This document shows positions 38,777 to 46,558 of a DNA stretch of 64,000 nt, piece after piece. Each line of letters begins with the position of its first letter. Position 1 is the stretch's first letter. This stretch comes from Streptomyces sp. YIM 121038. Lineage in GTDB: Bacteria > Actinomycetota > Actinomycetes > Streptomycetales > Streptomycetaceae. The notes beneath the pieces were generated by a model. The model was not told where the DNA came from. It searched no databases and was given only the letters and a program-made list of their open reading frames with translations. The stretch covers positions 6,880,001 to 6,944,000 of the forward strand of contig NZ_CP030771.1 of the NCBI RefSeq assembly GCF_006088715.1. The letters run 5' to 3'. The translations under genes were made by a program, and so were the position numbers.

Positions 38777-38790
38777 AGGGAAGAGGGCAG

Positions 38791-39243
38791 TCATTCGGTG
38801 ACGGGGAACCCGGCCGCCTTCCAGGCCTGGAAGCCACCGACGAGGTCGGTCGCGTGCCGCAGCCCGAGCTGGCGCAGGGAGTGGGCCGCGAGGCTCGACG
38901 CGTAGCCCTCGTTGCAGACGATGACGATCTCCAGGTCGTGGCTGACGGCCTGGGGGGCACGGTGGCTGCCCTGGGGGTCGAGGCGCCACTCCAGTTCGTT
39001 GCGTTCGACGACCAGCGCCCCCGGGATCAGGCCGTCGCGCTCGCGCAGTGCCGCGTACCGGATGTCGACAAGGAGGCCACCGGACCGGTCGATCTCGTGC
39101 GCCTGGCGGGGCGTGACCCGGTCGAGGTCGCGCCGTACGCGCTCCAGGAACTCTTCTATGCCCACGGGTGCGAGCGGCTCGTCGGCGGTCGCCGAGGCCG
39201 CCGGTACACCCGGGATTCCGTTCAACTCAAGGCCCGCACTCAC
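38791..39243 (-). CDS. rhodanese-like sulfurtransferase
   Basis: A 150-residue single rhodanese domain (about 35-150). The active-site loop is C110-NEGYAS, with the persulfide-carrying cysteine present. LLVDIRYAALRERDGLIPGAL and LVGGFQAWKAAGFPV are family signatures. It would move sulfane sulfur from a donor such as a persulfide to an acceptor. Its ATG overlaps the stop of the cysteine dioxygenase gene by 4 nt, so the two are translationally coupled; together they probably handle cysteine-derived sulfur. Confidence 0.92.
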   Translation of the reverse strand: MSAGLELNGIPGVPAASATADEPLAPVGIEEFLERVRRDLDRVTPRQAHEIDRSGGLLVDIRYAALRERDGLIPGALVVERNELEWRLDPQGSHRAPQAVSHDLEIVIVCNEGYASSLAAHSLRQLGLRHATDLVGGFQAWKAAGFPVTE

Positions 39244-39791
39244 TGCCAGTCCTCCGGACGCTCGACGTGCTCAAGGCGTAGCACGTCACCGGTGCGGCTG
39301 TAGCGGCGGATCCGTGGAAGTGGCGGATAGTACGCGTGCACGGAGACGGCGTGCTCCGTAGGGGACTCGTTGAGCACCTCGTGCACGTGGTTGCGGCCGA
39401 ACGCCCGTCCCTGTCCGGCGGGCAGTTGCCGCTCGCGGTCGATGCCTTCGGTGAGTTCCAGGGTCTTCCAGCCGTCGGTGGGCAGCCGGGCGGCGAGGGA
39501 GTTCTCCTTGAGGGCGCCCGACGCGGTGGTGAAGGCGCCGACCGACTCGGCGTGGTCGTGCCAGCCGGTACCGGTGCCGGGCGGCCACCCGATGAGCCAG
39601 GCCTCGCTGCCGCCGGGCCCGTCCAGGCGCACCCAGGTGCGGCCCTCGGGGTCGAGGGGGAGCGAGGCGACGAGATCGGTGTCCGCGGCGGCGCGGCGCA
39701 CGAAGTGGAGGAGGTCGGCCGAGGTGGGCGGGGCCACCCGGGAACCGGCGGGGGAGGGCAAGGGGGCAGGGCTGGAGACAGACGCTGACAT
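39240..39791 (-). CDS. cysteine dioxygenase family protein
   Basis: A 183-residue cupin enzyme that would oxidise L-cysteine to cysteine sulfinate with mononuclear iron. The iron ligands are H78 and H80 in GWHDHAES and H135 (H137 nearby) in NHVHEVLN. The GxAW and PPGTGTGWHDH segments match bacterial cysteine dioxygenases. ATG 39791 (MSASVSS) is chosen because the upstream extension to 39893 reads through the leader peptide region in another frame. A leader peptide rich in Cys lies 71 nt upstream on the same transcript, pointing to regulation by cysteine supply. Forms an operon with the rhodanese. Confidence 0.9.
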   Translation of the reverse strand: MSASVSSPAPLPSPAGSRVAPPTSADLLHFVRRAAADTDLVASLPLDPEGRTWVRLDGPGGSEAWLIGWPPGTGTGWHDHAESVGAFTTASGALKENSLAARLPTDGWKTLELTEGIDRERQLPAGQGRAFGRNHVHEVLNESPTEHAVSVHAYYPPLPRIRRYSRTGDVLRLEHVERPEDWQ

Positions 39792-39861
39792 GGGACCGTC
39801 CTGGGAGTTCGCGGAACGGCGCGCCGACGACGGGCGCGCGAGAAGGGTGGTGATGGCGAAT

Positions 39862-39948
39862 TCAGCAGGACGGCTGACACACACAGCCCGCATAGCGGAC
39901 GAGGTCCATGTGGACCCTCCGCCACAAGCGGACAGCGGTGTCGGTCAT
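39862..39948 (-). CDS. Cys-rich putative leader peptide
   Basis: A 28-codon ORF ending MDLVRYAGCVCQPSC, with three cysteines in the last seven residues. This matches the actinobacterial class of short putative leader peptides that precede sulfur-metabolism genes. A near-consensus promoter (TTGACC-N17-TCTACT, 39984-39956 on the minus strand) ends 7 nt before the first ATG (39948), so translation may be leaderless. A nested in-frame ATG at 39909 has GGAGGG 5-6 nt upstream and could give the 15-residue form. Ribosome stalling at the Cys codons when Cys-tRNA is scarce would alter expression of the downstream dioxygenase. That mechanism is inference by analogy with cysteine-responsive attenuation in mycobacteria. 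Confidence 0.8.
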   Translation of the reverse strand: MTDTAVRLWRRVHMDLVRYAGCVCQPSC

Positions 39949-39955
39949 GGTCCGG

Positions 39956-39984
39956 AGTAGACCATGACCGTGGGAAGTGGTCAA
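39956..39984 (-). promoter_or_regulatory. promoter of leader-cysteine dioxygenase-rhodanese operon
   Basis: Minus strand TTGACC (39984-39979), 17-bp spacer, TCTACT (39961-39956). Confidence 0.7.
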
Positions 39985-40089
39985 CTCGCTCTCAGCATGC
40001 GGTCGGACGGTCGTTTCTGGTTCAACAGCAGCTGTCTACGGGGCCTCGGACAGCCGTTTGACCCGGCCGGGAGGCCTTGGCTCGGCGGC

Positions 40090-41874
40090 CTACGGGGAGG
40101 GCTTCTTCGGCTCGTTCGATGGCCCGGTGGCGGGTTTCCCCCCGGCTGCTCGGCCACCCTTCGCATCGGAACCGGGCGTCTCGTGGGCTGTCCGGTCGGC
40201 TGCACGGGCGTCGTCGGGCTCGCTGCCCGGCTTCCCGGGGGCGGCCCCGGCGTCCTTCGGGCCGCCGTCCTCCTTCGGCGCGCCCTTCGCCCGCCCCTTC
40301 TCCGGCGTTTCCCGCACCGCCTTGCCCAGGGCCGCCTCGGCGGCCGCGTAGAGCTCCGCGGGGCGTACGCCGTTCAGCGCGGTGACCAGACGGCCGTCCG
40401 GGCGTACGAGCAGGACCGTGTGCGCCGCGGCGCCCGGGTAGCTCTCCGCGACGAGGAGCTCGGCGGGGGCCGGCAGCGCGGTCACCGCGGCGGCGAGACG
40501 GGGCATGATCCCGGCCTTCATCCAGTGCCGCCGGTCCCACACGACGGTTCCGGGCGCCACGAGCACCACGAGGAACTGGCTGAGGCCGAACCGGTCCCGC
40601 AGCCGTACGACGGAACCGTCGGGAGCCGTCACGGCGACGTCGATGACCGGGGCGCCCGACTCCGTGGCCACGAGCACCGTGGAGTCCGAGCTTCCGGGGG
40701 ACAGGGGCGAGTCGGCGTACGCCCCCGGCGCGCCCAGCTGGCCGCGCCCCACATGGCCGTCCGTGAGCAGTGCGTCCTGACCGCGTGCGGCCCCGGGAAC
40801 GTACGAACGCAGCCCACCGCCGCCGCGGAGCACGGGCAGCGACTGGTCGGCGGCGCGCAGGCGCGCGGCCACGGCGGCGCGCCGCTCGGTCTGGTAGCTG
40901 TCGAGGAGCGCGCCGCTCGCGCCGTGGTGCCAGGCGAGCGCCAGCTTCCAGGCGAGGTTGTCGGCATCCCGGAGGCCTTCGTCCAGGCCCTGGGTGCCGA
41001 CGGCGCCCAGGAGATGGGCGGCGTCCCCGGCCAGGAAGCAGCGCCCGGACCGCCAGCGGCGGGCGAGCCGGTGGTGGACCGTGTGGACGCCGGTGTCGAG
41101 CAGGTCGTACGGCGGGGTGGCGCCGCACCAGCCCGAGAGGGTCTCCCGGACGCGGGAGACGAGGGCGTCGGGCGTCACCAGGTCGCCGCGCGGCGGCAGC
41201 AGCCAGTCGACCCGCCAGACGCCGCCCGGCAGTGGACGCGCCGTCACCTCGGGGCCCCCGCCGGGCCACGGCGGGCTCCGGTGCAGCAACGCTTCGCCGG
41301 GCCAGGGAAGTTCCGTCCGCAGGGCGGCGACGGCGTGCCGCTCGACCGCGGTGCGCCCCGGGAAGCGGATGTCGAGCAGTTTGCGGACCGTCGACCGGGG
41401 GCCGTCGCAGCCGACGAGATAGCTGCCGCGCCACCAGGTGTCCTTGGGCCCGCGGGTGTGGGCCGTGAGTCCCGAGGCGTCCTGCTCCAGGGTGTCCAGC
41501 TTGCTCTCCACCGCGACCTTCACGAGCCGCTCGTCGACGATGGCGTCCCGCAGCGCACCGGTCAGCACGTGCTGCGGCACGTGCAACGGCGAGGGCATCT
41601 CGTCACTGAACGTGAGCTGCCGCATCACCTGCTTGCGCCGCATCGACCGCCAGCCGCCCCAGCGCGCTCCCGTGTCCGGGCCCCCGAAGGACACCCCGCA
41701 GAGGCGCTCGACGAGTGCCGCCGTGTCCTCCCGCAGGACGACGGTCCGCGCGGGGCGCTGCTCGTCCTTGCCGGGCCCCTCGTCCAGGACCACGGTGGGA
41801 ACCGAGTGGCGGGCGAGAGCCAGGGCGAGCGTGAGCCCCACGGGGCCCGCGCCGACGACGATCACCGGGTCCAC
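40090..41874 (-). CDS. FAD-dependent aromatic-type monooxygenase
   Basis: A 594-residue flavoprotein of the PheA/TetX (PHBH-like) class. The FAD-binding GxGxxG is IVVGAGPVGLTLALALA near the N-terminus, the DG motif is VGCDGPRSTVRKL, and the GD motif is FLAGDAAHLLGAVGTQGLDEGLRDADNLAWKLA. A thioredoxin-like C-terminal domain covers about 390-520, as in larger family members. The last 70 residues are Lys/Pro/Gly/Ala-rich and disordered. Substrate unknown; hydroxylation of an aromatic or polyketide compound is typical. GTG 41874 has AGGAGG 9 nt upstream; the longer ATG start at 42021 would overlap the glu operon terminator and is rejected. Confidence 0.88.
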   Translation of the reverse strand: MDPVIVVGAGPVGLTLALALARHSVPTVVLDEGPGKDEQRPARTVVLREDTAALVERLCGVSFGGPDTGARWGGWRSMRRKQVMRQLTFSDEMPSPLHVPQHVLTGALRDAIVDERLVKVAVESKLDTLEQDASGLTAHTRGPKDTWWRGSYLVGCDGPRSTVRKLLDIRFPGRTAVERHAVAALRTELPWPGEALLHRSPPWPGGGPEVTARPLPGGVWRVDWLLPPRGDLVTPDALVSRVRETLSGWCGATPPYDLLDTGVHTVHHRLARRWRSGRCFLAGDAAHLLGAVGTQGLDEGLRDADNLAWKLALAWHHGASGALLDSYQTERRAAVAARLRAADQSLPVLRGGGGLRSYVPGAARGQDALLTDGHVGRGQLGAPGAYADSPLSPGSSDSTVLVATESGAPVIDVAVTAPDGSVVRLRDRFGLSQFLVVLVAPGTVVWDRRHWMKAGIMPRLAAAVTALPAPAELLVAESYPGAAAHTVLLVRPDGRLVTALNGVRPAELYAAAEAALGKAVRETPEKGRAKGAPKEDGGPKDAGAAPGKPGSEPDDARAADRTAHETPGSDAKGGRAAGGKPATGPSNEPKKPSP

Positions 41875-41997
41875 GGCGCACGGCCTCCTGCCAGGACTGC
41901 CCGCGAGCGCTGGACGTACGTACAGGAAATGGCAGTTGAAACCCGGTGCACGATCACAGAACGTATGCAACCCACTGCTGGTTCCTGCGTCAAGCGA

Positions 41998-42029
41998 CGA
42001 AGGCAGTGGCGTGATCGCCACTGCCTTCG
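41998..42029 (-). terminator. gluABCD operon terminator
   Basis: A perfect 14-bp stem (41998-42011 with 42016-42029) with a TGAT loop, 67 nt after the gluD stop and 124 nt before the monooxygenase start. Confidence 0.88.
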
Positions 42030-42095
42030 TTCTTGCAGATCATCGGGTGAGCGTCCGGGAGGGCGGCTCGGGCCGTACGGGACACTGGGCGAGGG

Positions 42096-43007
42096 TCAGA
42101 TGAATCCTCCGCCCGCACCGCCTGCGCCACCCGCGCCTGTCGCCGCCGTTCCCGCGATGGTCGCCGGATCCACCACCGCGCCGGTGGACTTCTTGCCCCG
42201 CCGCAGCCGCCGCTCCAGCCAGCTCGCGAACGTCGTCAGAATGAAGTTCAGCACGATGTAGATCACCGCGACGACCGTGAAGCTGGCGATGACATTGGCG
42301 CCGTAGTAGCCGCTCATCGTGCTGACGGTCGACAGGAGCTCGGGGAAGGTCAGCATCGCGCCGCCGAGCGCGGTGTCCTTCACGATGACCACGATCTGGC
42401 TGACGATCGCGGGCAGCATCGCCGTGACCGACTGCGGCAGGAGCACGGACCGCATGGTCTGGCCCTTGCGCAGACCGATGGCCTTGGCCGCCTCGGTCTG
42501 GCCCTTGGGCAGGGCCAGGATGCCCGCCCGTACGATCTCCGCGAGCACGGAGGCGTTGTACAGGACGAGACCGGTCACGACCGCGTACATGGGCCGGTCG
42601 TCGGAGGAGACGTCGCTGTACTCGGCGAAGGCCGCGTTGGCGAACAGCATCAGGATGAGGACCGGGATCGCGCGGAAGAACTCCACGATCGTGCCGGCCA
42701 CGATGCGCACCCACAGGTGGTCCGAGAGACGCGCGATGCCCAGCACCGCACCCAGGGGCAGCGCGATGACCATGGAGTACGCGGCCGCCTTGAGCGTGTT
42801 CTCCAGGCCGGGCCAGATGTACGTCGTCCAGGACCTGCTGTCCGTGAAGAAGGGCTTCCACTTCTCCCAGTCGAGCTGGCCCTTGTCCGACAGGGCGTTG
42901 TAGACCCACCAGCCCACCAGGCCGACGGCGACCAGGAAGACCACCGAGTAGATGATGTTGCGCTGTTTGGCGCGGGGGCCCGGGACGTCGTAGAGGACGG
43001 AGTTCAT
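42096..43007 (-). CDS. gluD: glutamate ABC transporter permease GluD
   Basis: A 303-residue polar amino acid ABC permease with a helix at about 20-40, then four to five further helices, and the EAA-type coupling segment (EIVRAGILALPKGQTEAAKAIGLRKGQ, read as two adjacent pieces). The Gly-rich tail GAGGAGGAGGGF is low-complexity. It pairs with GluC in the membrane. Its ATG overlaps the gluC stop by 4 nt. Last gene of the operon. Confidence 0.94.
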   Translation of the reverse strand: MNSVLYDVPGPRAKQRNIIYSVVFLVAVGLVGWWVYNALSDKGQLDWEKWKPFFTDSRSWTTYIWPGLENTLKAAAYSMVIALPLGAVLGIARLSDHLWVRIVAGTIVEFFRAIPVLILMLFANAAFAEYSDVSSDDRPMYAVVTGLVLYNASVLAEIVRAGILALPKGQTEAAKAIGLRKGQTMRSVLLPQSVTAMLPAIVSQIVVIVKDTALGGAMLTFPELLSTVSTMSGYYGANVIASFTVVAVIYIVLNFILTTFASWLERRLRRGKKSTGAVVDPATIAGTAATGAGGAGGAGGGFI

Positions 43008-43669
43008 CGCTTGACCGCCACCTTCTTGCTGACCCAGCCGAGGATCAGGCCGGTCGGAAGGGTGAGGCAGATGAAGCCGAACGCGAAGACGGCGGCGATC
43101 GCGATCGTCTGGGCCTCGTTCTCGATCATGCCCTTCATCAGCAGGGCCGCCTCGGCGACACCGATCGCGGCGGCCACGGTGGTGTTCTTCGTGAGCGCGA
43201 TGAGGACGTTGGCGAGCGGAGCCACCACCGAGCGGAAGGCCTGCGGGAGCACGACCAGGGTGAGGACCTGCGTGAAGCTCAGGCCGATCGCGCGGGCGGC
43301 CTCGGCCTGGCCCATCGGCACGGTGTTGATGCCCGAGCGCAGCGCCTCACAGACGAAGGCGGCCGTGTAGGCGGTCAGACCGAGCACCGCCAGGCGGAAG
43401 TTGGTCGCGTCGATGGTCGACGCACCCAGGTCGATGAGCAGCGTCTGGTTCAGGCCGAGCGACGTGAACACGATGATGATGGTCAGCGGAATGTTCCGCA
43501 CGACGTTGACGTAGACGGCTCCGAAGCCGCGCATGAGGGGAACGGGGCTGACGCGCATGCCCGCCAGCACGGTTCCCCATATCAGGGAGCCGACCGCTGA
43601 GAGTCCGGTGAGTTTCACCGTCTCCCAGAAGGCCCCCCACAGGTCATAGCCTTCAAGAAAGTCGAACAC
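43004..43669 (-). CDS. gluC: glutamate ABC transporter permease GluC
   Basis: A 221-residue permease with about five membrane helices and the HisM/GlnP-type EAA loop (LRSGINTVPMGQAEAARAIG then LSFTQVLTLVVLPQAFR). GTG 43669 follows GGGAG by 3-4 nt. It is separated from gluB by 92 nt that hold a strong hairpin, and overlaps gluD by 4 nt. Confidence 0.94.
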   Translation of the reverse strand: MFDFLEGYDLWGAFWETVKLTGLSAVGSLIWGTVLAGMRVSPVPLMRGFGAVYVNVVRNIPLTIIIVFTSLGLNQTLLIDLGASTIDATNFRLAVLGLTAYTAAFVCEALRSGINTVPMGQAEAARAIGLSFTQVLTLVVLPQAFRSVVAPLANVLIALTKNTTVAAAIGVAEAALLMKGMIENEAQTIAIAAVFAFGFICLTLPTGLILGWVSKKVAVKR

Positions 43670-43718
43670 GTTCTCCCGCGCTTCCGCGTAGAGGGACAGC
43701 TTCCGCGTAGAGGGCGAA

Positions 43719-43750
43719 GGGGCGCGCCGCCATGGTGAGCGGCACGCCCC
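43719..43750 (-). terminator. internal hairpin between gluB and gluC
   Basis: A 12-bp stem with one mismatch (43719-43730 with 43739-43750), loop of 8 nt, directly after the gluB stop. No T tract. Likely a partial terminator or RNA-stabilising element. Direct copies of CTTCCGCGTAGAGGG (about 43681-43695 and 43700-43714) lie beside it. Confidence 0.7.
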
Positions 43751-43761
43751 TCACGTCCTGC

Positions 43762-44601
43762 TTACTTGACGATGTCGCCGATCTTCGGGGCGGGCTCGTT
43801 CTTGTAGCTGGCCGGGCCGAAGTTGTCCTTCACGGCCTTCTCCCACGACCCGTCCTTGACCATCGCGGTCAGCGCGTCGTTGATCTTCTTCTTGAGGTCG
43901 GAGCCCTTCTTGACGCCGATCCCGTAGTTCTCGTTGGTCATCTTGAAGCCGCCGAGCTTGAACTTGCCCTGGAAGTTCTTCTGCGCGGCGTAACCGGCGA
44001 GGATCGAGTCGTCGGTGGTGAGCGCGTCGATCGCCTTGCTCTGCAGGCCGGTCAGGCACTGCGAGTACGCGCCGTAGTTCTGGAGCTGCGCCTTGGGCGC
44101 CAGCTTCTCCTTGACGTTCTGCGCCGAGGTCGAACCGGTCACCGAGCACAGCTTCTTGCTGTTCAGGTCCTTCGGCGACGTGATCGACTTGTCGTCGGCG
44201 CGGACCAGGACGTCCTGGTGGGCGAGCAGGTACGGGCCCGCGAAGTCGACCTTCTCCTCGCGCTCCGGAGTGATCGAGTAGGTCGCCGCGATGAAGTCCA
44301 CGTCACCGCGCTGGAGCATCGTCTCGCGGTCGGCGCTCTTGGCTTCCTTCCACTCGATGTCGTCGGCCTTGTGGCCGAGCTTCTTCGCCACGTAGGTGGC
44401 GACATCGACGTCGAAGCCCTCGTACTTGCCGTCGGGCGTCTTCTGGCCGAGGCCGGGCTGGTCGAACTTGATCCCGATGGTGATCTTGTCGCCCCCGCCG
44501 GAGCCCTTGTCGTCCTTGTCGTCGTCACCGCCACACGCGGTGGCCGTGAGGGAGAGCGCGAGCAGAACGGAGGCTGCCGCGGTGACCTTGCGAACCTTCA
44601 T
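43762..44601 (-). CDS. gluB: glutamate-binding lipoprotein GluB
   Basis: A 279-residue solute-binding lipoprotein. The signal peptide MKVRKVTAAASVLLALSLTA ends in a lipobox with C near residue 24 (ATAC-GGDDD), followed by an acidic linker and the family 3 binding fold (ITIGIKFDQPGLGQ, YEGFDVDVATYVAKKLG, DFIAATYSITPEREEKVDFA). Start ATG 44601 is preferred over 44610 because AAGGA lies 8 nt upstream. It captures glutamate (aspartate) outside the cell and delivers it to GluCD. Confidence 0.95.
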   Translation of the reverse strand: MKVRKVTAAASVLLALSLTATACGGDDDKDDKGSGGGDKITIGIKFDQPGLGQKTPDGKYEGFDVDVATYVAKKLGHKADDIEWKEAKSADRETMLQRGDVDFIAATYSITPEREEKVDFAGPYLLAHQDVLVRADDKSITSPKDLNSKKLCSVTGSTSAQNVKEKLAPKAQLQNYGAYSQCLTGLQSKAIDALTTDDSILAGYAAQKNFQGKFKLGGFKMTNENYGIGVKKGSDLKKKINDALTAMVKDGSWEKAVKDNFGPASYKNEPAPKIGDIVK

Positions 44602-44697
44602 GGTGAACATCCTTCGTTTCGGCGGAGGTTGGGGGAGACGCTGCCGAGCGTCATGCGTGCGATGAGGCGTCCCGCGCGCGGGAGCGCGTGCGGCGCG

Positions 44698-45474
44698 TCA
44701 GTGGTGCAGGATCTTCGACAGGAAGTCCTTGGCACGGTCGCTGCGCGGGTTGCTGAAGAACTGGTCCGGCGTGGCCTCTTCGACGATCCGGCCGTCCGCC
44801 ATGAAGACGACCCGGTTGGCGGCCGAGCGGGCGAAGCCCATCTCGTGGGTGACGACGACCATGGTCATGCCGTCCCGGGCGAGCTGCTGCATCACCTCGA
44901 GGACCTCGTTGATCATCTCGGGGTCGAGCGCCGACGTGGGCTCGTCGAAGAGCATGACCTTGGGCCCCATGGCGAGCGCCCGGGCGATCGCCACACGCTG
45001 CTGCTGGCCGCCGGAGAGCTGTGCCGGGTACTTGTCGGCCTGGGTGCCGACGCCCACGCGGTCGAGCAGACCGCGTGCCTTCTCCTCCGCCTCCGCCTTG
45101 GCCGTCCTGCGCACTTTGACCTGGCCCAGCATCACGTTCTCGAGCACGGTCTTGTGCGCGAAGAGGTTGAAGGACTGGAAGACCATGCCCACGTCGGCGC
45201 GGAGCCTGGCGAGCTCCTTGCCCTCCTGGGGCAGCGGTTTGCCGTCGATCGTGATCGCGCCGGAGTCGATGGTCTCCAGGCGGTTGATCGTGCGGCACAG
45301 CGTCGACTTGCCGGACCCGGAGGGCCCGATCACGACGACGACTTCGCCGCGGGCGATGGTCAGGTCGATGTCCTGGAGGACGTGCAGTGCGCCGAAGTGC
45401 TTGTTGACGTTCTTCAGCACGACAAGGTCGTCCGCCGCGGGTATGGCGTCCTTGGTCACCGATACTTCGGTCAC
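44698..45474 (-). CDS. gluA: glutamate ABC transporter ATP-binding protein GluA
   Basis: A 258-residue ATPase with Walker [11 protein letters not shown]-loop [10 protein letters not shown], signature [15 protein letters not shown], Walker [13 protein letters not shown] and the switch His in VVTHEMGF. First gene of gluABCD. The start is ambiguous: GTG 45474 (VTEVSVTKD) with GGAG about 9 nt upstream gives the usual 258 residues; ATG 45489 lies directly on the AGGAGG and is less likely. Divergent from gluRK, whose response regulator is known in S. coelicolor to control this operon in response to extracellular glutamate. Confidence 0.95.
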   Translation of the reverse strand: MTEVSVTKDAIPAADDLVVLKNVNKHFGALHVLQDIDLTIARGEVVVVIGPSGSGKSTLCRTINRLETIDSGAITIDGKPLPQEGKELARLRADVGMVFQSFNLFAHKTVLENVMLGQVKVRRTAKAEAEEKARGLLDRVGVGTQADKYPAQLSGGQQQRVAIARALAMGPKVMLFDEPTSALDPEMINEVLEVMQQLARDGMTMVVVTHEMGFARSAANRVVFMADGRIVEEATPDQFFSNPRSDRAKDFLSKILHH

Positions 45475-45856
45475 GGCTTGTTGCTCCATCCTCCTCGGGT
45501 TGGGAGGACAGTAGTAACCCGGTGCGACCAGCGTCATTACATCTGAGGGGAAATTGAGCATAACGATCCGGCCGCAACCGGACACTCCGTGTGAAGAGGG
45601 CGCCCCTCGCGCGTACCGGGTGCATAACGGAACGTGTCCGTGACCCGAAGGGCCTTGACGCGGTCCTTATCCATCGGCGTGGATGCCTTGGGGTGCGAGG
45701 AAGCGCCCGGCACACCGCTGGACCCGCGCGCACGCGCGCGTACGAGACGCCTACGACAAAGGGCGTACCCCGCACGCGAGCGGGAGCGGAACGATCAGTG
45801 AACTGACGGTACGACCGATGAACTACAGGGGAGCCTATGGGCTGGAGGAGGGCCGC
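45475..45856. other. gluA-gluR divergent intergenic region
   Basis: A 382-bp gap that must hold both promoters and the GluR site. On the gluR side TGAACT occurs twice (45799-45804 and 45819-45824, 20 bp apart), a spacing that would fit two OmpR-type subunits on one DNA face. An AT-richer stretch (about 45530-45565) is a likely gluA promoter region. No ORF is convincing. Confidence 0.5.
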
Positions 45857-46549
45857 ATGAGACTGCTGCTCGTCGAGGACGACGACCACGTGGCCGCCGC
45901 CTTGTCCGCGGTCCTGGCCCGGCACGGCTTCGCCGTCACCCACGCGCGCAACGGCGAGGAGGCCCTCCAGGCCCTGCTGCCGGGCGACGCGGCGCCCTTC
46001 GGGGTGGTGCTCCTCGACCTCGGCCTGCCCGACCAGGACGGCTACGAGGTCTGCGGGAAGATCCGCAAGCGCACGCGGACCCCGGTCATCATGGTGACGG
46101 CCCGCGCCGACGTGCGTTCCCGCATCCACGGCCTGAACCTCGGAGCCGACGACTACGTGGTGAAGCCGTACGACACCGGGGAGCTCATCGCGCGCATCCA
46201 CGCGGTCACCCGCCGCCCGTCCTCGGCCGAGGCCGCCGCGGCCCCCGCCGAGACGGAGCTGCGGCTCGGCAGCGTACGCATCGAACTGCCCACCCGTCAG
46301 GTCAGCGTGGACGGTGCCAAGGTGCAACTGACCCGCAAGGAGTTCGACTTGCTCGCGCTGCTCGCCCAGCGGCCCGGGGTGGTCTTCCGCCGGGAGCAGA
46401 TCATCAGCGAGGTGTGGCGCACCAGTTGGGAGGGCACGGGCCGCACGCTGGAGGTGCACGTCGCGTCCCTGCGCGCCAAGCTGCACATGCCCGCCCTGAT
46501 CGAGACCGTGCGCGGAGTCGGCTACCGGCTCGTCGCCCCGGCGTCGTAG
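45857..46549 (+). CDS. gluR: OmpR-family response regulator GluR
   Basis: A 230-residue regulator: receiver domain (1-120) with acidic EDD at 7-9, phospho-acceptor D54 in LLDLGLP, and the Lys of VKPYD; then a winged-helix DNA-binding domain (about 135-228) with LTRKEFDLLALLAQRPG and GRTLEVHVASLRAKL. ATG 45857 has GGAGGAGG 5-6 nt upstream. In S. coelicolor the GluR-GluK pair divergent from gluABCD senses glutamate and activates its uptake; gene order and orientation are the same here. Confidence 0.92.
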   Translation: MRLLLVEDDDHVAAALSAVLARHGFAVTHARNGEEALQALLPGDAAPFGVVLLDLGLPDQDGYEVCGKIRKRTRTPVIMVTARADVRSRIHGLNLGADDYVVKPYDTGELIARIHAVTRRPSSAEAAAAPAETELRLGSVRIELPTRQVSVDGAKVQLTRKEFDLLALLAQRPGVVFRREQIISEVWRTSWEGTGRTLEVHVASLRAKLHMPALIETVRGVGYRLVAPAS

Positions 46550-46558
46550 CGGGTCCAG

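Noticed and set aside
39792..39893. N-terminal extension of the cysteine dioxygenase to 39893
   Set aside because: It overlaps the leader peptide in another frame and lacks homology to the enzyme; ATG 39791 fits the domain start.
41875..42021. N-terminal extension of the monooxygenase to 42021
   Set aside because: It would start within the glu operon terminator hairpin; GTG 41874 has AGGAGG and fits the flavin domain start.
45591..45806. Small ORF in the gluA-gluR gap
   Set aside because: No ribosome-binding site, no domain, covers the expected control region.
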